From assembly GCA_019188255.1 (NCBI GenBank), contig JAETXT010000003.1:5642001-5706000 (forward strand): 64,000 nt of DNA, written 5' to 3'. Under the pieces are notes generated by a model. That model did not search any database. It had not been told where the DNA came from and saw nothing but the letters and a program-made list of their open reading frames with translations. Shown here in pieces: positions 31,350 through 42,629 of the stretch (positions within the stretch are counted from its first letter, which is position 1; every line of letters begins with the position of its first letter). This DNA comes from Verticillium longisporum (Eukaryota > Ascomycota > Sordariomycetes > Glomerellales > Plectosphaerellaceae). Made by a program: the position numbers and the translations under genes.

Positions 31350-33307
31350 ATGTCTCTCCACGAGAAGACAGCCAGGTACTCATCAATAGTCCTGAGGCTT
31401 CTTTCCTACAGCTTCTTTCGATGGGTTGCCGGACCTGTGCGTACTACAAGGCTCCTACGAGGATGAAGTGCTGACCATGACACAGGCTGCCGTCCCCCTG
31501 ACTATTCTCACATTATTTGCTGTTTACGTGCCTTCTTTCATAATATCCTACCTGAAAGGGCCAGACTATCAGGTCGTTGATGATCAAGTCGAGGTTATTG
31601 TCGAGGAGCCTGTCGTCGTCGAGGGCGAGGCTGGTCAGGATGACAAGGTCGTCCTCGAGGCTGAAATCGATGAGACCATCACACTGGAAGAGAAGCCCGC
31701 CAGCCCCCTGAAGTCGTTTCTCACCGGGGCACCTATTCACCACAGCCCGATTCTGTCGCTCCTCACTTTCCTCATCAACGTGGCTCTGGCTACAATGGTT
31801 AGTGATGTCCTCTTCAGAGCGCGGTACCAGTATCCCAGCAACGATCTTTCCTTCGTCAGACTCGGCTACGTCTCTCACAACGAGGCCAAGTTCCTCGTGA
31901 GAGAGCCTGACCAGACGAAACTACCTGTCACGCTCGAGATCCATGTCAAGGACGCCGTCGCTCCCTTCGACAACCCTCTCTGGCTCACCGGCGGCGAGGT
32001 CACACTGCTCGACAACTCAACGGATTTCACGACCGTTCTGGACGTTCCTCTGAGGCACCCCCAGCAGCGCATCTACGAATGGAGGACTTCGAACAACCAT
32101 TCCGGCGAATTCACGTCGCCTCCCAAGCCTGGACAGCTGTCGTCCTACAATGATGGAAAGTTCACCTTCTTGTCGACGTCGTGCATCCTTCCGCGGTTCC
32201 CTTACAACCCACTTGATCACCCTCTCTCCATCCCTGGTCTTCGCCACCTCGCAAAGCTCCTCCCTCGCTGCAGGCTCAGCTGATGCTTTTCCTCGGAGAC
32301 TTCATCTACATTGACGTTCCCAAGCGCCTGGGCATGACGGCCGAGGACTACAGGCAGAAATACCGTCACGTCTACGCCTCTCCCGACTGGGCGCCTGTCG
32401 CCCAGAACCTCAGCTGGATCCACGTGCTGGACGACCACGAAATCGCCAACGACTGGTCGGCGAACACGACTGGTGTATACTCGGCCGCCGTGGACCCCTG
32501 GCACCACTACCACGCCAAGCCCAACCCGCCCGCTGCTCTCGTCGCAGGCAGCTCCCGCGCGCGGAGACTCGGCGCAACCTACTATGAGTTCACCCAGGGA
32601 CCCGCCAGTTTCTTCCTTCTCGACACGCGAACGTACCGCTCCGACAACTACGAGCCCTTTGAGAGCGAAAACAAGACGATGCTCGGCGCCCAGCAGCTGG
32701 AAGATTTCCTCGCCTGGCTCAACCGCCCGGAGCCCAAGGGCGTCCAGTGGAAGATTGTAGCCTCCTCGGTCCCTCTGACGAAGAACTGGCCCGTCAACAC
32801 AAAGGACACGTGGGGCGGCTTCCTCTCCGAGAGGCGAAAGGCCCTCGAGGCCATGTGGGATGCCGGGGCGCGAGGCGTCGGCGTCGTCATCGTGTCCGGC
32901 GACCGCCACGAGTTTGCCGCCACAAAGTTCCCGCCCCCGGAGGGTGGTCGCTGGCCCGAGATGGCTGCGCCGCACGAATTCTCGTGCAGCCCGCTGAACC
33001 AGTTCTCCTCGCCCGTGCCGACGTACAGGCAGTATGACGATGAAGATGTTGCCATCAAGTAGGACGTCCCCGAGCGCATCATGCGAGTGTTTGCTAATTT
33101 CACGTCAAAAGGTATATCCACTCTGGCAACGCCAAGTTTGGCGCGCTCACTATTGAGAGTCACGAGGGCGGAACGCGCAGCAGCCTTACCTATCGCTTGT
33201 TTATTGACGGCAACGAGGTCTGGGATACTGTTGTCCTGACGCCGACTGTGCCCAAGGTCGAGAAGACGCCCGCGTCTTTCTGGAACAGGATCATGGGAGG
33301 AGCCTAG
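31350..33307 (+). CDS. PhoD-like membrane phosphatase/phosphodiesterase (one frame break)
   Basis: Exons 31350-31436, 31486-33058 and 33112-33307 total 618 residues after one frame correction. Two N-terminal transmembrane segments (about residues 30-52 and 128-152) flank a Val/Glu/Asp-rich linker. The PhoD metallophosphatase domain follows: FLGDFIYIDVP, SWIHVLDDHEIANDW and FFLLDTRTYRSDNYEPF, then VVIVSGDRHEFAATKFPPP and HEFSCSPLNQF. These supply the Asp and His ligands typical of Fe/Ca PhoD enzymes. The break is in the three-C run at 32262-32264: one added C joins RHLAKLLP to AQLMLFLGDF and makes the total length a multiple of three. It is probably an assembly error. Substrate unknown; a phosphodiester in the secretory pathway is an inference. 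Confidence 0.87.
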
Positions 33308-33522
33308 GTTGGGCGTGACTGCTTTTTTATCTCTATATATTTGTTTGCGTAATACACACATCAACTATTCGTTTTTCACTGTATCTGTGATGCTGTCGCA
33401 GCAACGGGTGGTTTCGGAGCTGGATAGTCAGGTGCAGATTTACTTGGGGATATTAATCGATTAAGAAGTTTTTTCATGATTGTAGTCTTAACAAGCAAGG
33501 CCTTCGTGGGCCGCCTGAGCCA

Positions 33523-34626
33523 TCAACCCCAGTTCTCCCACTTGTTCGCCGGATACACCTCCTCCGAAGTCTGAGTGGTGCTGAACGTGTGAGCCTCTGA
33601 AGGCGGCGATGCCCTCTCCTCGCTCGATGCACTAAAACGGGAACCACAATCCTCTGCCTCAACATGGACCGGCTTATTTTCAGACGAATCTGGGTCATGT
33701 CTCTCGTTGAAAAGTACCGAAGCCTCGGGTCTGCACACGCTGCCATGATTGGGGCCACGACATACCAGCCAGGTAGGCTTGTCCGACTTTCGACCTCCAT
33801 GGACAGAACCATCATCTAGCAGAGAATTCTCCATTAGGAAAGACAGGAGGGGAAAACGCAGCCTGAAATTTTCCTCCGAGAGCACTGCATTGTTGATACC
33901 AATGTTTTCATGCTTCGGCTCCTGTCGAAATGAAGGCAAGCGTCTTCGCGCATCAGCGCGGCTGAGTTGCCCATCTTGATGAAAAGCACGGCCATGTCTC
34001 CAGCTGTGCCCAGAACTTGTTTCTCCAGCGGCCGTTGCACGTGGCGGAATACGTGTTGGTGTTCGGTACGGTTGCACGCGCTGGATGTCGGGGAACGGGT
34101 GATAGGGGTCAACCTCGCGCTCTGACCGATATCGGGTAGGAGAGGATGTCAAGTTACCGTAAGCTTGACGACGCCTTGAGCTTTCTTGTGCCGGAACCTG
34201 GTTGGGTAGATCAGGGATCGCTCTATTTGGCGTGATTTGACCCATCATGGTGTCACTCTCCGGATATGGCGCCGTGTGGACCAAGGCGGCTTCCCTTTGT
34301 CTCTGGCTGGATTGCTGTGCAGTCGAGTTGGTGATACTCATCGGTGCCATGGTTGGATGAAGGCGGCTTCCAACCGAGACTTGCTCGACGTCTACTTCAG
34401 GCGGTAGGGGCCCCTTGAAGTAGAGCAATGTGCGACCGATGGCAAAGAGGAAGACGAGTATACCGAGCGTCGCAGTGAGTCCTGTTATGACATCGCGAGG
34501 CACAGGCTCTTTGAAACCGTTCGAATATGTCAAAACGACGGTGACAGAGGCGACGACCACGAAGAAGAAGAGAGTTGGAAGTGCCTTGTCGGTAAGGTCG
34601 CGGACTGATCTGTGAAATGGCGGCAT
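33523..34626 (-). CDS. Two-TM membrane protein with long disordered tail, unknown function
   Basis: A single exon of 367 residues starting MPPFHRSVRDLTD (ATG at 34626; the frame upstream offers only TTG). Two transmembrane helices lie at about residues 15-37 (PTLFFFVVVASVTVVLTYSN) and 48-69 (ITGLTATLGILVFLFAIG). The remaining 300 residues are Arg/Ser/Pro/Gln-rich with no recognised domain. Some Cys-Arg-Gly stretches occur near TWLVCRGPNHG. It converges on the PhoD-like gene. I do not recognise the family; it may be lineage-specific. Confidence 0.62.
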   Translation of the reverse strand: MPPFHRSVRDLTDKALPTLFFFVVVASVTVVLTYSNGFKEPVPRDVITGLTATLGILVFLFAIGRTLLYFKGPLPPEVDVEQVSVGSRLHPTMAPMSITNSTAQQSSQRQREAALVHTAPYPESDTMMGQITPNRAIPDLPNQVPAQESSRRRQAYGNLTSSPTRYRSEREVDPYHPFPDIQRVQPYRTPTRIPPRATAAGETSSGHSWRHGRAFHQDGQLSRADARRRLPSFRQEPKHENIGINNAVLSEENFRLRFPLLSFLMENSLLDDGSVHGGRKSDKPTWLVCRGPNHGSVCRPEASVLFNERHDPDSSENKPVHVEAEDCGSRFSASSEERASPPSEAHTFSTTQTSEEVYPANKWENWG

Positions 34627-34955
34627 GTCGAGAAGTGCTGTGACAGAAGAGGGGAACGTAGGCTTCGCGTGCCAGGCCGTGACGCTCAAGATGGCGGAGA
34701 GCCTTGATGTAAGGTTGATCTATTTGACCTCGCGACCCTTTGTGGTCTTTCAAGTGGTTCCAGGTATTGCCCTCGGAGGCAGGGACCTTGCTGCGTATTC
34801 AAGGCCATTCTTGAAGCTTCTGAGAAGTCTTTTGATAATACACTATTGGTTCCTTCGGCTAGTACCGATCAACAATCGCGTGCCTTGAGAGAATTTTTTC
34901 GGGATATGAGACGGAATAGAAATCCAATATGCTGCTGGTAGCCAAGGTCCCAGCT
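34627..34955. other. Intergenic region
   Basis: These 329 bp lie between two minus-strand genes. Nothing specific seen. Confidence 0.45.
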
Positions 34956-36092
34956 TCAAGGACTGTCATGCTGACCTCCGTGTGACTTTGGTCGTTCGTA
35001 CCTCCCTACATCTCGCTTGTTCCACACACTCAAAGGCACCACCGAGACAGGCTTCAAGACGGGCGTGTCCGGCAGCTCGGCGCGTCCTTCAGGTGTGGGT
35101 ATAAAGGGAAAGCCATTTGGCAGCAATTCGCCTGGTACTTCGGGGTAGTTCCAGGGGTGGGCCGCGAGTTCAGCTAGGCAGGTTTTGCTGTCGATCTCGG
35201 CCACCGAGGTGTAAGACGTTGACTTTGATGACATGAAGTGTGAATCGGGCTTTGGTGGGGGAGTCGGCCCTCGGCGTGAGTAGCGGCCTCGTTTTCTGAC
35301 ACAGCAACAGTAGAAGAGAATGGCCGCCGCGAAGACAGCTGCTCCCATAGACGCGCAGGCGATGACTACAACGGTCTTGGAGCTTCCAGAGGTTTCGGGT
35401 GGCTCTTCCCCCAAATTGCTTGGATCCGAGGTAGGCTCTCCCGTAGGAGGCGTTGGCAATGTACTGCTGCTTTCTTCATCAGGCTCTGAAGAAGGTGGGT
35501 TGCTTTGTTCTGTGCTGGTGCCCTCCGCAGATGGGGTTGTAGACACAGAGCCAGACGACGCCAGCGTTGACATCGGTTTCTGGACAGGGAATGTCACCGA
35601 AACGGCCGAGTCTTCCAGAAATCCAGATTGCTTGGGCATCAGAGTTGTATATGTATTCTGATCAGGATCCAACTGGCAAGTCGAGCCCCGTTCATCCGGC
35701 CCACTGACACAGACGAATCCATGAGGACAGCACTTGTCATCGCACGCTGGCAAGCTCTGGTGCAGAGCCATGGTCATCACAGCGGCGTCCGGGTAGACTC
35801 TCCAGTTCTGCAGGTCAATGTTGCAGGAGAGAGGTGCTATGGCGGTACAGTCGCTCCCTTTAGGGCAGCAGATGCCGGTTGTGTTCGCCGCTGTGACAAG
35901 GCAGGTTGAATCGCTGTCGCAACACATGTCGCCTTCAAGTCCATTCCCACATGGCTTGTAAGTGTCGAACGAACATTGTGAAACGGCATGATCGCGCGAT
36001 TTGAGGTGCTTGATGTCGATTCGAAATGCTAAAACACCATGCAGCGTAATCCAGAAGAGAAGACAGACGCTGCTTGAGAGTGAAGACGGCAT
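34956..36092 (-). CDS. Secreted-type Cys-rich single-pass membrane protein, unknown function
   Basis: A single exon of 378 residues. MPSSLSSSVCLLFWITLHG starts a signal peptide of about 22 residues. An ectodomain with about 15 cysteines follows (residues 40-140), with repeated CC pairs in MCCDSDSTCL, GICCPKGSDC and DKCCPHGFVC. Next come a Ser/Thr/Pro/Glu-rich stalk and one transmembrane helix near residue 250 (VVVIACASMGAAVFAAAILF). The cytoplasmic tail begins with CCCVRKRGRYSRRG and ends in a Pro-rich stretch. The layout, a Cys-rich head on a mucin-like stalk, is that of fungal cell-wall sensors, but the Cys pattern is not the WSC domain. It diverges from the trimethyllysine dioxygenase gene. 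Confidence 0.75.
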   Translation of the reverse strand: MPSSLSSSVCLLFWITLHGVLAFRIDIKHLKSRDHAVSQCSFDTYKPCGNGLEGDMCCDSDSTCLVTAANTTGICCPKGSDCTAIAPLSCNIDLQNWRVYPDAAVMTMALHQSLPACDDKCCPHGFVCVSGPDERGSTCQLDPDQNTYTTLMPKQSGFLEDSAVSVTFPVQKPMSTLASSGSVSTTPSAEGTSTEQSNPPSSEPDEESSSTLPTPPTGEPTSDPSNLGEEPPETSGSSKTVVVIACASMGAAVFAAAILFYCCCVRKRGRYSRRGPTPPPKPDSHFMSSKSTSYTSVAEIDSKTCLAELAAHPWNYPEVPGELLPNGFPFIPTPEGRAELPDTPVLKPVSVVPLSVWNKRDVGRYERPKSHGGQHDSP

Positions 36093-36923
36093 GGTGCTCT
36101 GGCCATGGGGTATCGAGAAGAAATAGCGAGTGAAAGCATAACAGGGGATGCAGGATACCAGAGACAGGAACACAAAGCAAGCATACTCATCGATGGCAGG
36201 GCTGTCCTCTTGAGCGTTTGATCAAGCAGCCCTGGTGAGCCTTCAGCCGGTCCTGCTCCATCAGACGTCCAACTCAGGCCAGCAGCTTGATCAGGAAACA
36301 AGCCTGCCAAGGGCTGTGGTTGGTCCCGACACTCTGGATCAAACGTCTATTGAGCTGCATCATGGTGTCGCGACCTTGGGCGGCTAGAAGCCGCTATTCA
36401 TTGGGTCAGTAAGCGGTCGCGTAGAATCGACCACGATGCGGCTTGCAAAGCCGATGCAGCATGCACGACCAGCGTGTCACGGCGTCTAACTGTCTGGCAT
36501 TTGACGAGGCGACGCGGTCTTGGCAGGGACGCGATTAACGGCCAACCGATCTGCCTGCGAGTCTGCCTTGACTCTTACAAGCGAGGTGCATGAAGACATG
36601 ACGAGCTTCGAGACGAGCTGTGCCCTTCGAACTCGACGCTGTGAAGAGCAACAAGGGCTGAGGCATGACGGAGGTTAATAGACACAAGAAAAGGGCGTTG
36701 CCGAGGCCTAATGGCCGCTAACAGCCGGCCGGGGCGATGCGGACCCGCAAGCTGGTCATGGTCGAATGCCCCCGGATCAGAGCCAAAAGCCCAAGCCCAG
36801 TAGTCCGATGATCCGATCGGGTCATTCCATTGCGGGGAGAGCTGTTATCAACCAGCTTGGTGGCGCCGGTCTTCTTTCTCTCTTTTGCTTCATCGTGACT
36901 GATAACCTCGTGATCTTGCCTTC
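36093..36923. promoter_or_regulatory. Divergent Cys-rich protein / trimethyllysine dioxygenase region
   Basis: These 831 bp lie between opposite start codons and should contain both promoters. A minus-strand open frame continues to about 36173 but begins at GTG. No repeat or gene found. Confidence 0.5.
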
Positions 36924-38785
36924 ATGCTCGTCATGCTTCCCTCAATCAGAACAGCCAAGACACTCGCGGGGTAGGTTGAGACAGTCTAGCACGATTGTTG
37001 CATTGACTGACAAGAGGTGCAGAGCAGTTGTGCGTCCCTTGACACTGCGCAGTGCAGCTCGACCTGCATACATTGCCAGGCTCTCGTCAACGACAGCTCA
37101 CCCAACAGACGCTACCCATTACGACGTCCAGCTGCGTCCCGACGGTCTTCGTGTTCGAAACCTGCAAGGCGAACATGTGAAGAGAGAGACCTTGTAGGTC
37201 GCAGGCCACTCTCCCCTGTTACACCCGATGCAGGCCGACTGCTGACCTGGTTCTTCCTAGGCCGCATTTCTGGCTGAGGTATGTTTGACCATTTCAGGGG
37301 ATGAATGGTGGCGTGGTGCAACCTTCGGTCCTGACATTTGGATGCAGAGACAACTGTCGCTGCGAGAAATGCGTCAACCAACAAACGATGCAACGCAACT
37401 TTGAGACTTTTGCAGTCAGTTTTACCGCATGCCAATTGGTTCGGGTGTGCTAATTCATATCCATATTCAGATCAGCGAAACAATCCGGCCTGACAAAGTG
37501 ACGCCTGGGGCCGAAGGCCTCAGCATCAAGTGTGAGAATTGAATTAAACTTGACCATGCATTTGTTGTGTCGTTTCTAGGACTGACGGTTTGCAGGGAGA
37601 GGAGACGGGCACCAGAGCTTTTACCCCTGGAAGTTCATCAAGCACTACTTGAAGAACGATCATCGTAGCTCTGAAGATGTCGAGTGAGTTGTTTGCCTCA
37701 TCAGGTCTTCGTTACCACTTTGCTCCAATTGCTGACAGCCTCTAGACAGCGCCTCTGGGGCGCCGATATAGATATCGACCGTCCTTTCGTCAGTTACCAG
37801 GAACTCATGACACCCAATAACGAGTCCGGAATCGCCAGGTTGACCAATCTGATCGTGAGTTTTGCGTGCAAGTCACGTCACGGCAGCATGTTGACCCCAG
37901 ACAGCGCGAGAACGGCTTCGTGTTCGTCAGCGGCACGCCGTTTGACACCCCGATGCGACGCAAGAAGCGCTCGAGAAGATTGCCTTCATCAGGGAGACTC
38001 ACTATGGCGGGTTTTATGACTTCATCCCCGACATGGCCCACGCCGACACAGCCTATACCAACCTCGCCCTGCCCGCCCACACGGACACGACGTACTTCAG
38101 CGACCCAGCTGGCCTCCAAGCCTTCCATATGCTGTCTCATGAGGCACCTCCAGGCGCTCCGACGGGCGAACTCGGCGGCAAATCGCTGTTGGTGGACGGT
38201 TTCTACGCCGCCAGCATTCTTCTCGAAGAGGACCCTCAGGCGTATGAGATCTTGTCCAAGGTGAAGCTGCCATGGCACGCCAGCGGTAACGAGGGCATCA
38301 CCATCTCACCCAACAAGCGGTACCCCGTGCTAGAGCTGGACGAGACGACCGGCAGGCTTGCCCGCGTTAGGTGGAACAACGACGACCGCGGAGTCGTGCC
38401 TTTCGGAGAGGGCTACTCGCCGGCGGAATGGTATGCTGCGGCACGCAAGTGGGATGCCATTCTCCGGAGACCTGAGATTGAGTACTGGGTGCAGCTGAAC
38501 CCTGGCCATTTGCTGAGTGCGTGGGACCAATTTCCCTTGCGAAGAAGTCAGAGCTAACGAAAAGATTGCAGTCTTTGACAACTGGCGGGTCATGCATGGA
38601 AGAAGCGCGTTTGAGGGTCGGAGGCGCATGTGCGGTGCATATAGTGAGTTCCCCTTGCCGGCCTTAGCCACGTTCTGATGTCACACTGACTGACCTGGTC
38701 TTTAGTCAACCGAGATGACTTCATCTCGAGGTGGAGAAATACCAACTTTCCTCGTGAGGATGTCTTGAGCCAAGTCGTCGGGTAG
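36924..38785 (+). CDS. Trimethyllysine dioxygenase, carnitine biosynthesis (one frame break)
   Basis: Ten exons: 36924-36970, 37023-37193, 37261-37278, 37348-37414, 37471-37531, 37596-37683, 37746-37854, 37905-38516, 38572-38643 and 38706-38785. Every phase closes, giving 441 residues with one frame correction. The N-terminus MLVMLPSIRTAKTLAG is of mitochondrial type. WLRDNCRCEKC is the N-terminal zinc-type segment. The catalytic core has AHTDTTYFSDPAG, with iron ligands His near 245 and Asp near 247, GGKSLLVDGFYAA, and DNWRVMHGRSAFEG with the distal His. It hydroxylates trimethyllysine with Fe(II) and 2-oxoglutarate, the first step to carnitine. YFSDPAGLQAFH and the C-terminus fit this enzyme better than butyrobetaine hydroxylase. 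Break: four-C run at 37948-37951. Exon 3 has only 18 bases. Confidence 0.9.
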
Positions 38786-39116
38786 ATATTTTCCACTGTA
38801 GAAAAGCCGGCGTAGGTGCATTGGGAGGGGGAGGACATTCAACTTCGGAGCAGATGCGTTTCCAAGCTATGTAGATAGCCAGATTCTATCTGACATGAAT
38901 GGAAACTGAATCTGGATAAAATTTTGAAGCTGAAAGTGCTCGTGTTTCCGAGAGGCCTGTGGCATGAGTAGGTGCACTTGCGGGAAGGTAGGTGGATGGT
39001 GATGCAAGACGAAGGAAGAACAGGCCGCTCCTCTCACACCCTCAACCACAGCAGAGCCTCGTCGATGACAACCAGCCAGGCCAGCCACAGCATCCACAAT
39101 ACAATGTGCAGGCACC

Positions 39117-39140
39117 TTACCTAGGTAAGTACCTAGGTAT
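39117..39140. repeat. CCTAGGTA palindrome pair
   Basis: Two CCTAGGTA units, at about 39120 and 39132, within TTACCTAGGTAAGTACCTAGG. They resemble the cluster at 4841-4889 and lie about 1.5 kb upstream of calcineurin A. Confidence 0.65.
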
Positions 39141-40148
39141 GTCGCATTGTAGGTATTTGGGCTGGTTAACAAATTGAAGTCAATTGGATTTGGGGCAGCT
39201 TGTGCCGGGGTTTGGACATGCAACTCGAGACACGGCGCAACATGGGAGTTTGGGTCGCAGGACGCTGTGTGAAATGCTGTCTGCCGAGTTTGTATGTGCC
39301 CCCGATGCTGGCATCAGTAGCAAGACAGAGTCCGTTGCTTGTGTTATTTCTACAAAATACTTGGAGTGTGAGAGAAGACATCGCATTCTCTTGTGGCAGA
39401 TAGTTAGACTAGGCGGACCCTAACCCCCTGTCGATCATTAGGGCCATTGGATTGTATAGGAGAAAGATTCACAGGTCAATGACACGATATGCTTGTCTGG
39501 AAAATTGTAGGAGGTCATAGTGAGAAGAATCTGACAATGATTTTCATGTTGGAAGAAGAGAGGGAATCTGCGCAAGTGGTGGTCATAGAAAGAGACCTGA
39601 GAAGCGTGGAATTTCACATGTTGCTCACAGGCTTCAGAGCCTTGCGTGGAGATCGCGATCCCCGAGGCTCGTTGCTGGCAGCTAGCCCATTATGGAGCCA
39701 CAATGCGATGACATGATCAACGGAATCGACATTGGCTGCCTTTTCAGTCCACCATGCTATCTCAGTCGAGTAGTCGTTGGACATTTGAGTCGGACCCAAG
39801 GAGAGAGCATCATTCATCTCCAGGCAGATGGCTATGGATACTAGACGAAGCGCCCATGACGAAATGGGGGTTGCACAAGCCCAAGCCACAGTCGTCGGAG
39901 CAGGTACTCACGTACCCTCGTACCCTCGTACCGTTCCCCACCGGACTCACCTTGTTTCTCCTGACCCTGGACCCTCTCTCTTGCCCCCCTTTGGCTTCGT
40001 GCGTGCCCCCTTCCTCTTGCCTCCCCCCTCCCCTTCCTGCCCCTCTTTTTGCTCCTGCCACTGGTCTCGCCTCGCCTCCTCGTGCTCTCCTGCTTGCTAC
40101 CCCGGCCCCCGCCAGCTCCAAGCCCACCATCGTCAGCAGCAGCAGCAG

Positions 40149-40160
40149 CTACCTAGGTAC
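40149..40160. repeat. CCTAGGTA palindrome in calcineurin A leader region
   Basis: One CTACCTAGGTAC unit, followed by the related CTTATTAGGTG, about 510 bases before the calcineurin A start codon. It is the same motif as at 4841 and 39117. Confidence 0.55.
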
Positions 40161-40669
40161 CTTATTAGGTGAATGAGTTGGGTAGGCGGCACTTGGTCCA
40201 GCACCTTCAGCACAGCCAGCACAGATAGCTTGCTGACCTTGCCTTCTCGCCTTTTGGTGGTCCCCTGGTCCGCGCTCCAGCCAAAGTTACTCGCCCCCCT
40301 CCTGTGGCGGCCTCTTGAACCCGACCTGCAACTCGAACCCGTCACCTCGAGCCTCCTCCCCATCGCAGCCCTATCACACCTACACCTACACCTACGCCTG
40401 CACCTCCCTGCCTTGGTTCGCCCGCCGCTCTCAATTTCGCCGCTCGTGCCCAACCACGCGACCTTCAAATCCCGTTGCTCTCTCCTTCGCTTGACGCCAT
40501 TGCGAACTTGATTCAAACTGCCCAGACGCACGTCGACTCGACTTTGGACTCGGCGCTGGTATTCCCTCTGGACTGCCGCTCACCGCGCCCCTCCTGTTCG
40601 CCAGCTTCTCGCGGAGCCTTCTGCACCCGACCAGGCAAACCCCTCCTCCGCCACCCCAAACCGCCCGCC

Positions 40670-42629
40670 ATGGACACAGACAATCCCGGCACGCCTACCG
40701 GCACGCCTACCGGCGCCGATGCCTCTCGCAACCAGCAGGTCGATAATGCCATCCGTGCCATTCGCGAGAAGAAGCCCCTGCCCGAGATCGACTTCACCAT
40801 TCACACCATGGAAGATGGCACCCAGGTGAACACCATGGAGCGTGTCTGCAAGGGTAAGCACGACTGAATTGTTGCTCTGTCCTTGTTCTGCTCCTCCTTG
40901 TCCCCGCCTTCCTGCCCCTCTTGCATTATCATTATCATACTTGCGCGACCGACTCTCTAACTCTTCCGAATAGATGTGCAGGCCCCCGCCATGCAGAAGC
41001 CCACCGACGAGCAGTTCTTCCACGACGAAACCCACAGCAAGCCCGACATTAACTTCCTCAAGCAGCACTTCTATCGCGAGGGTCGCTTGACCGAGGAGCA
41101 GGCTCTATGGATCCTCAAGAAGGGCACAGAGGTTCTTCGCGCCGAGCCCAACCTGCTCGAGATGGATGCGCCCATTACCGTCTGCGGTGATGTCCACGGC
41201 CAGTACTACGATCTCATGAAGCTCTTTGAAGTCGGCGGCGACCCCTCCGAGACCCGCTACCTCTTCCTCGGTGACTACGTCGACAGGGGCTACTTCAGCA
41301 TCGAGTGTGTCCTGTACCTCTGGTGCCTCAAGATCCACTATCCCAACTCGCTGTGGCTGCTGCGCGGTAATCACGAGTGTCGCCACCTGACAGACTACTT
41401 CACCTTCAAGCTCGAGTGCAAGCACAAGTACTCCGAGGCCGTCTACGAGGCCTGCATGGAGTCGTTCTGCTCCCTCCCCTGGCCGCTGTCATGAACAAGC
41501 AGTTCCTCTGCATCCACGGTGGTCTGAGCCCCGAGCTGCACACGCTCGATGACCTGCGAACCGTAGGTCCCAGCCCCCCTGGCTCGTTGAAGCGAGTGTC
41601 GGTCTCCTAGCCCTCGAATATTAACATCTCGCAGATTGACCGTTTCCGTGAACCCCCTACACAAGGCCTCATGTGCGACATTCTGTGGGCTGATCCGCTC
41701 GAAGACTTTGGACAGGAGAAGACGAGTGATTACTTCCTGCACAATAACGTCCGAGGCTGCTCCTACTTCTTCTCCTACCCCGCCGCGTGCGCGTTCCTCG
41801 AGAAGAACAACTTGCTATCCGTCATTCGTGCGCACGAGGCCCAGGATGCAGGCTACCGCATGTACCGCAAGACACGCACCACTGGTTTCCCCAGTGTCAT
41901 GACCATCTTCTCGGCGCCCAACTACCTGGACGTCTACAACAACAAGGCTGCCGTTCTCAAGTACGAGAACAATGTTATGAACATTCGCCAGTTCAACTGC
42001 ACACCTCACCCCTACTGGCTCCCCAACTTTATGGATGTCTTCACCTGGTCGCTGCCCTTCGTCGGTGAGAAGATCACCGACATGCTCATTGCCATTCTCA
42101 GCACGTGCTCCGAGGAGGAGCTCAAAGAAGACGCCACGCCATCATCCACCTCGCCGGGCCCCGTCTCACCTCCCTGTCCTCGGCCGCCGCCGTCAACATG
42201 GACCCCGACTCGATCGAGTTCAAGAGGCGCGCGATCAAGAACAAGATTCTGGCCATTGGGCGTCTGTCGCGCGTCTTCCAGGTTCTGCGCGAGGAGTCTG
42301 AACGCGTCACGGAGCTCAAGACGGTCTCTGGCGGACGTCTGCCTGCCGGTACGCTCATGCTGGGTGCCGAAGGCATCAAGAACGCTATTAGCACGTTCGA
42401 GGACGCGAGGAAGGTCGATATCCAGAATGAGAGGCTGCCGCCGACCCACGATGAGGTCGCCAGGCATCAGGAGGAAGAGAGGCGGCAGAATCTCGAGAAG
42501 GCTGCCGAGGATGCAGCCAACGACAAGAAGCTGCAGCAGCTTAGCAGGAGGCTCAGCACGTGAGTGATCATGTTGTCTTGGGTGTCTTGACGCGTTGCTA
42601 ATTGTGACCCTAGTGATCGCAAGCGATGA
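40670..42629 (+). CDS. cnaA: Calcineurin catalytic subunit A (two frame breaks)
   Basis: Exons 40670-40853, 40974-41562, 41635-42559 and 42614-42629. The PPP domain shows [38 protein letters not shown] and [14 protein letters not shown]. The calcineurin B-binding helix, a calmodulin-binding segment [20 protein letters not shown] near residue 460, and an autoinhibitory-like [10 protein letters not shown]...NERLPP near 510 follow in the usual order. It is the Ca2+/calmodulin-activated phosphatase acting on Crz1-type factors. The frame breaks in C runs at 41476-41479 and 42172-42174; one C in each restores the family sequence and gives 572 codons including the stop. The first break would otherwise stop the protein inside the catalytic domain. 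The last coding exon has only 16 bases. Its partner subunit is at 0.9 kb. Confidence 0.95.

Larger units (their letters stand above)
38786..40669. promoter_or_regulatory. Long upstream region of calcineurin A
   Basis: These 1.9 kb hold the 3' UTR of the dioxygenase gene and the calcineurin A promoter and leader. TACCTAGGTA-type palindromes occur at 39117-39140 and 40149-40160. From about 39930 to 40660 the plus strand is strongly CT-rich, which suggests a long 5' leader. The open frames here lack any recognisable domain. Confidence 0.55.
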
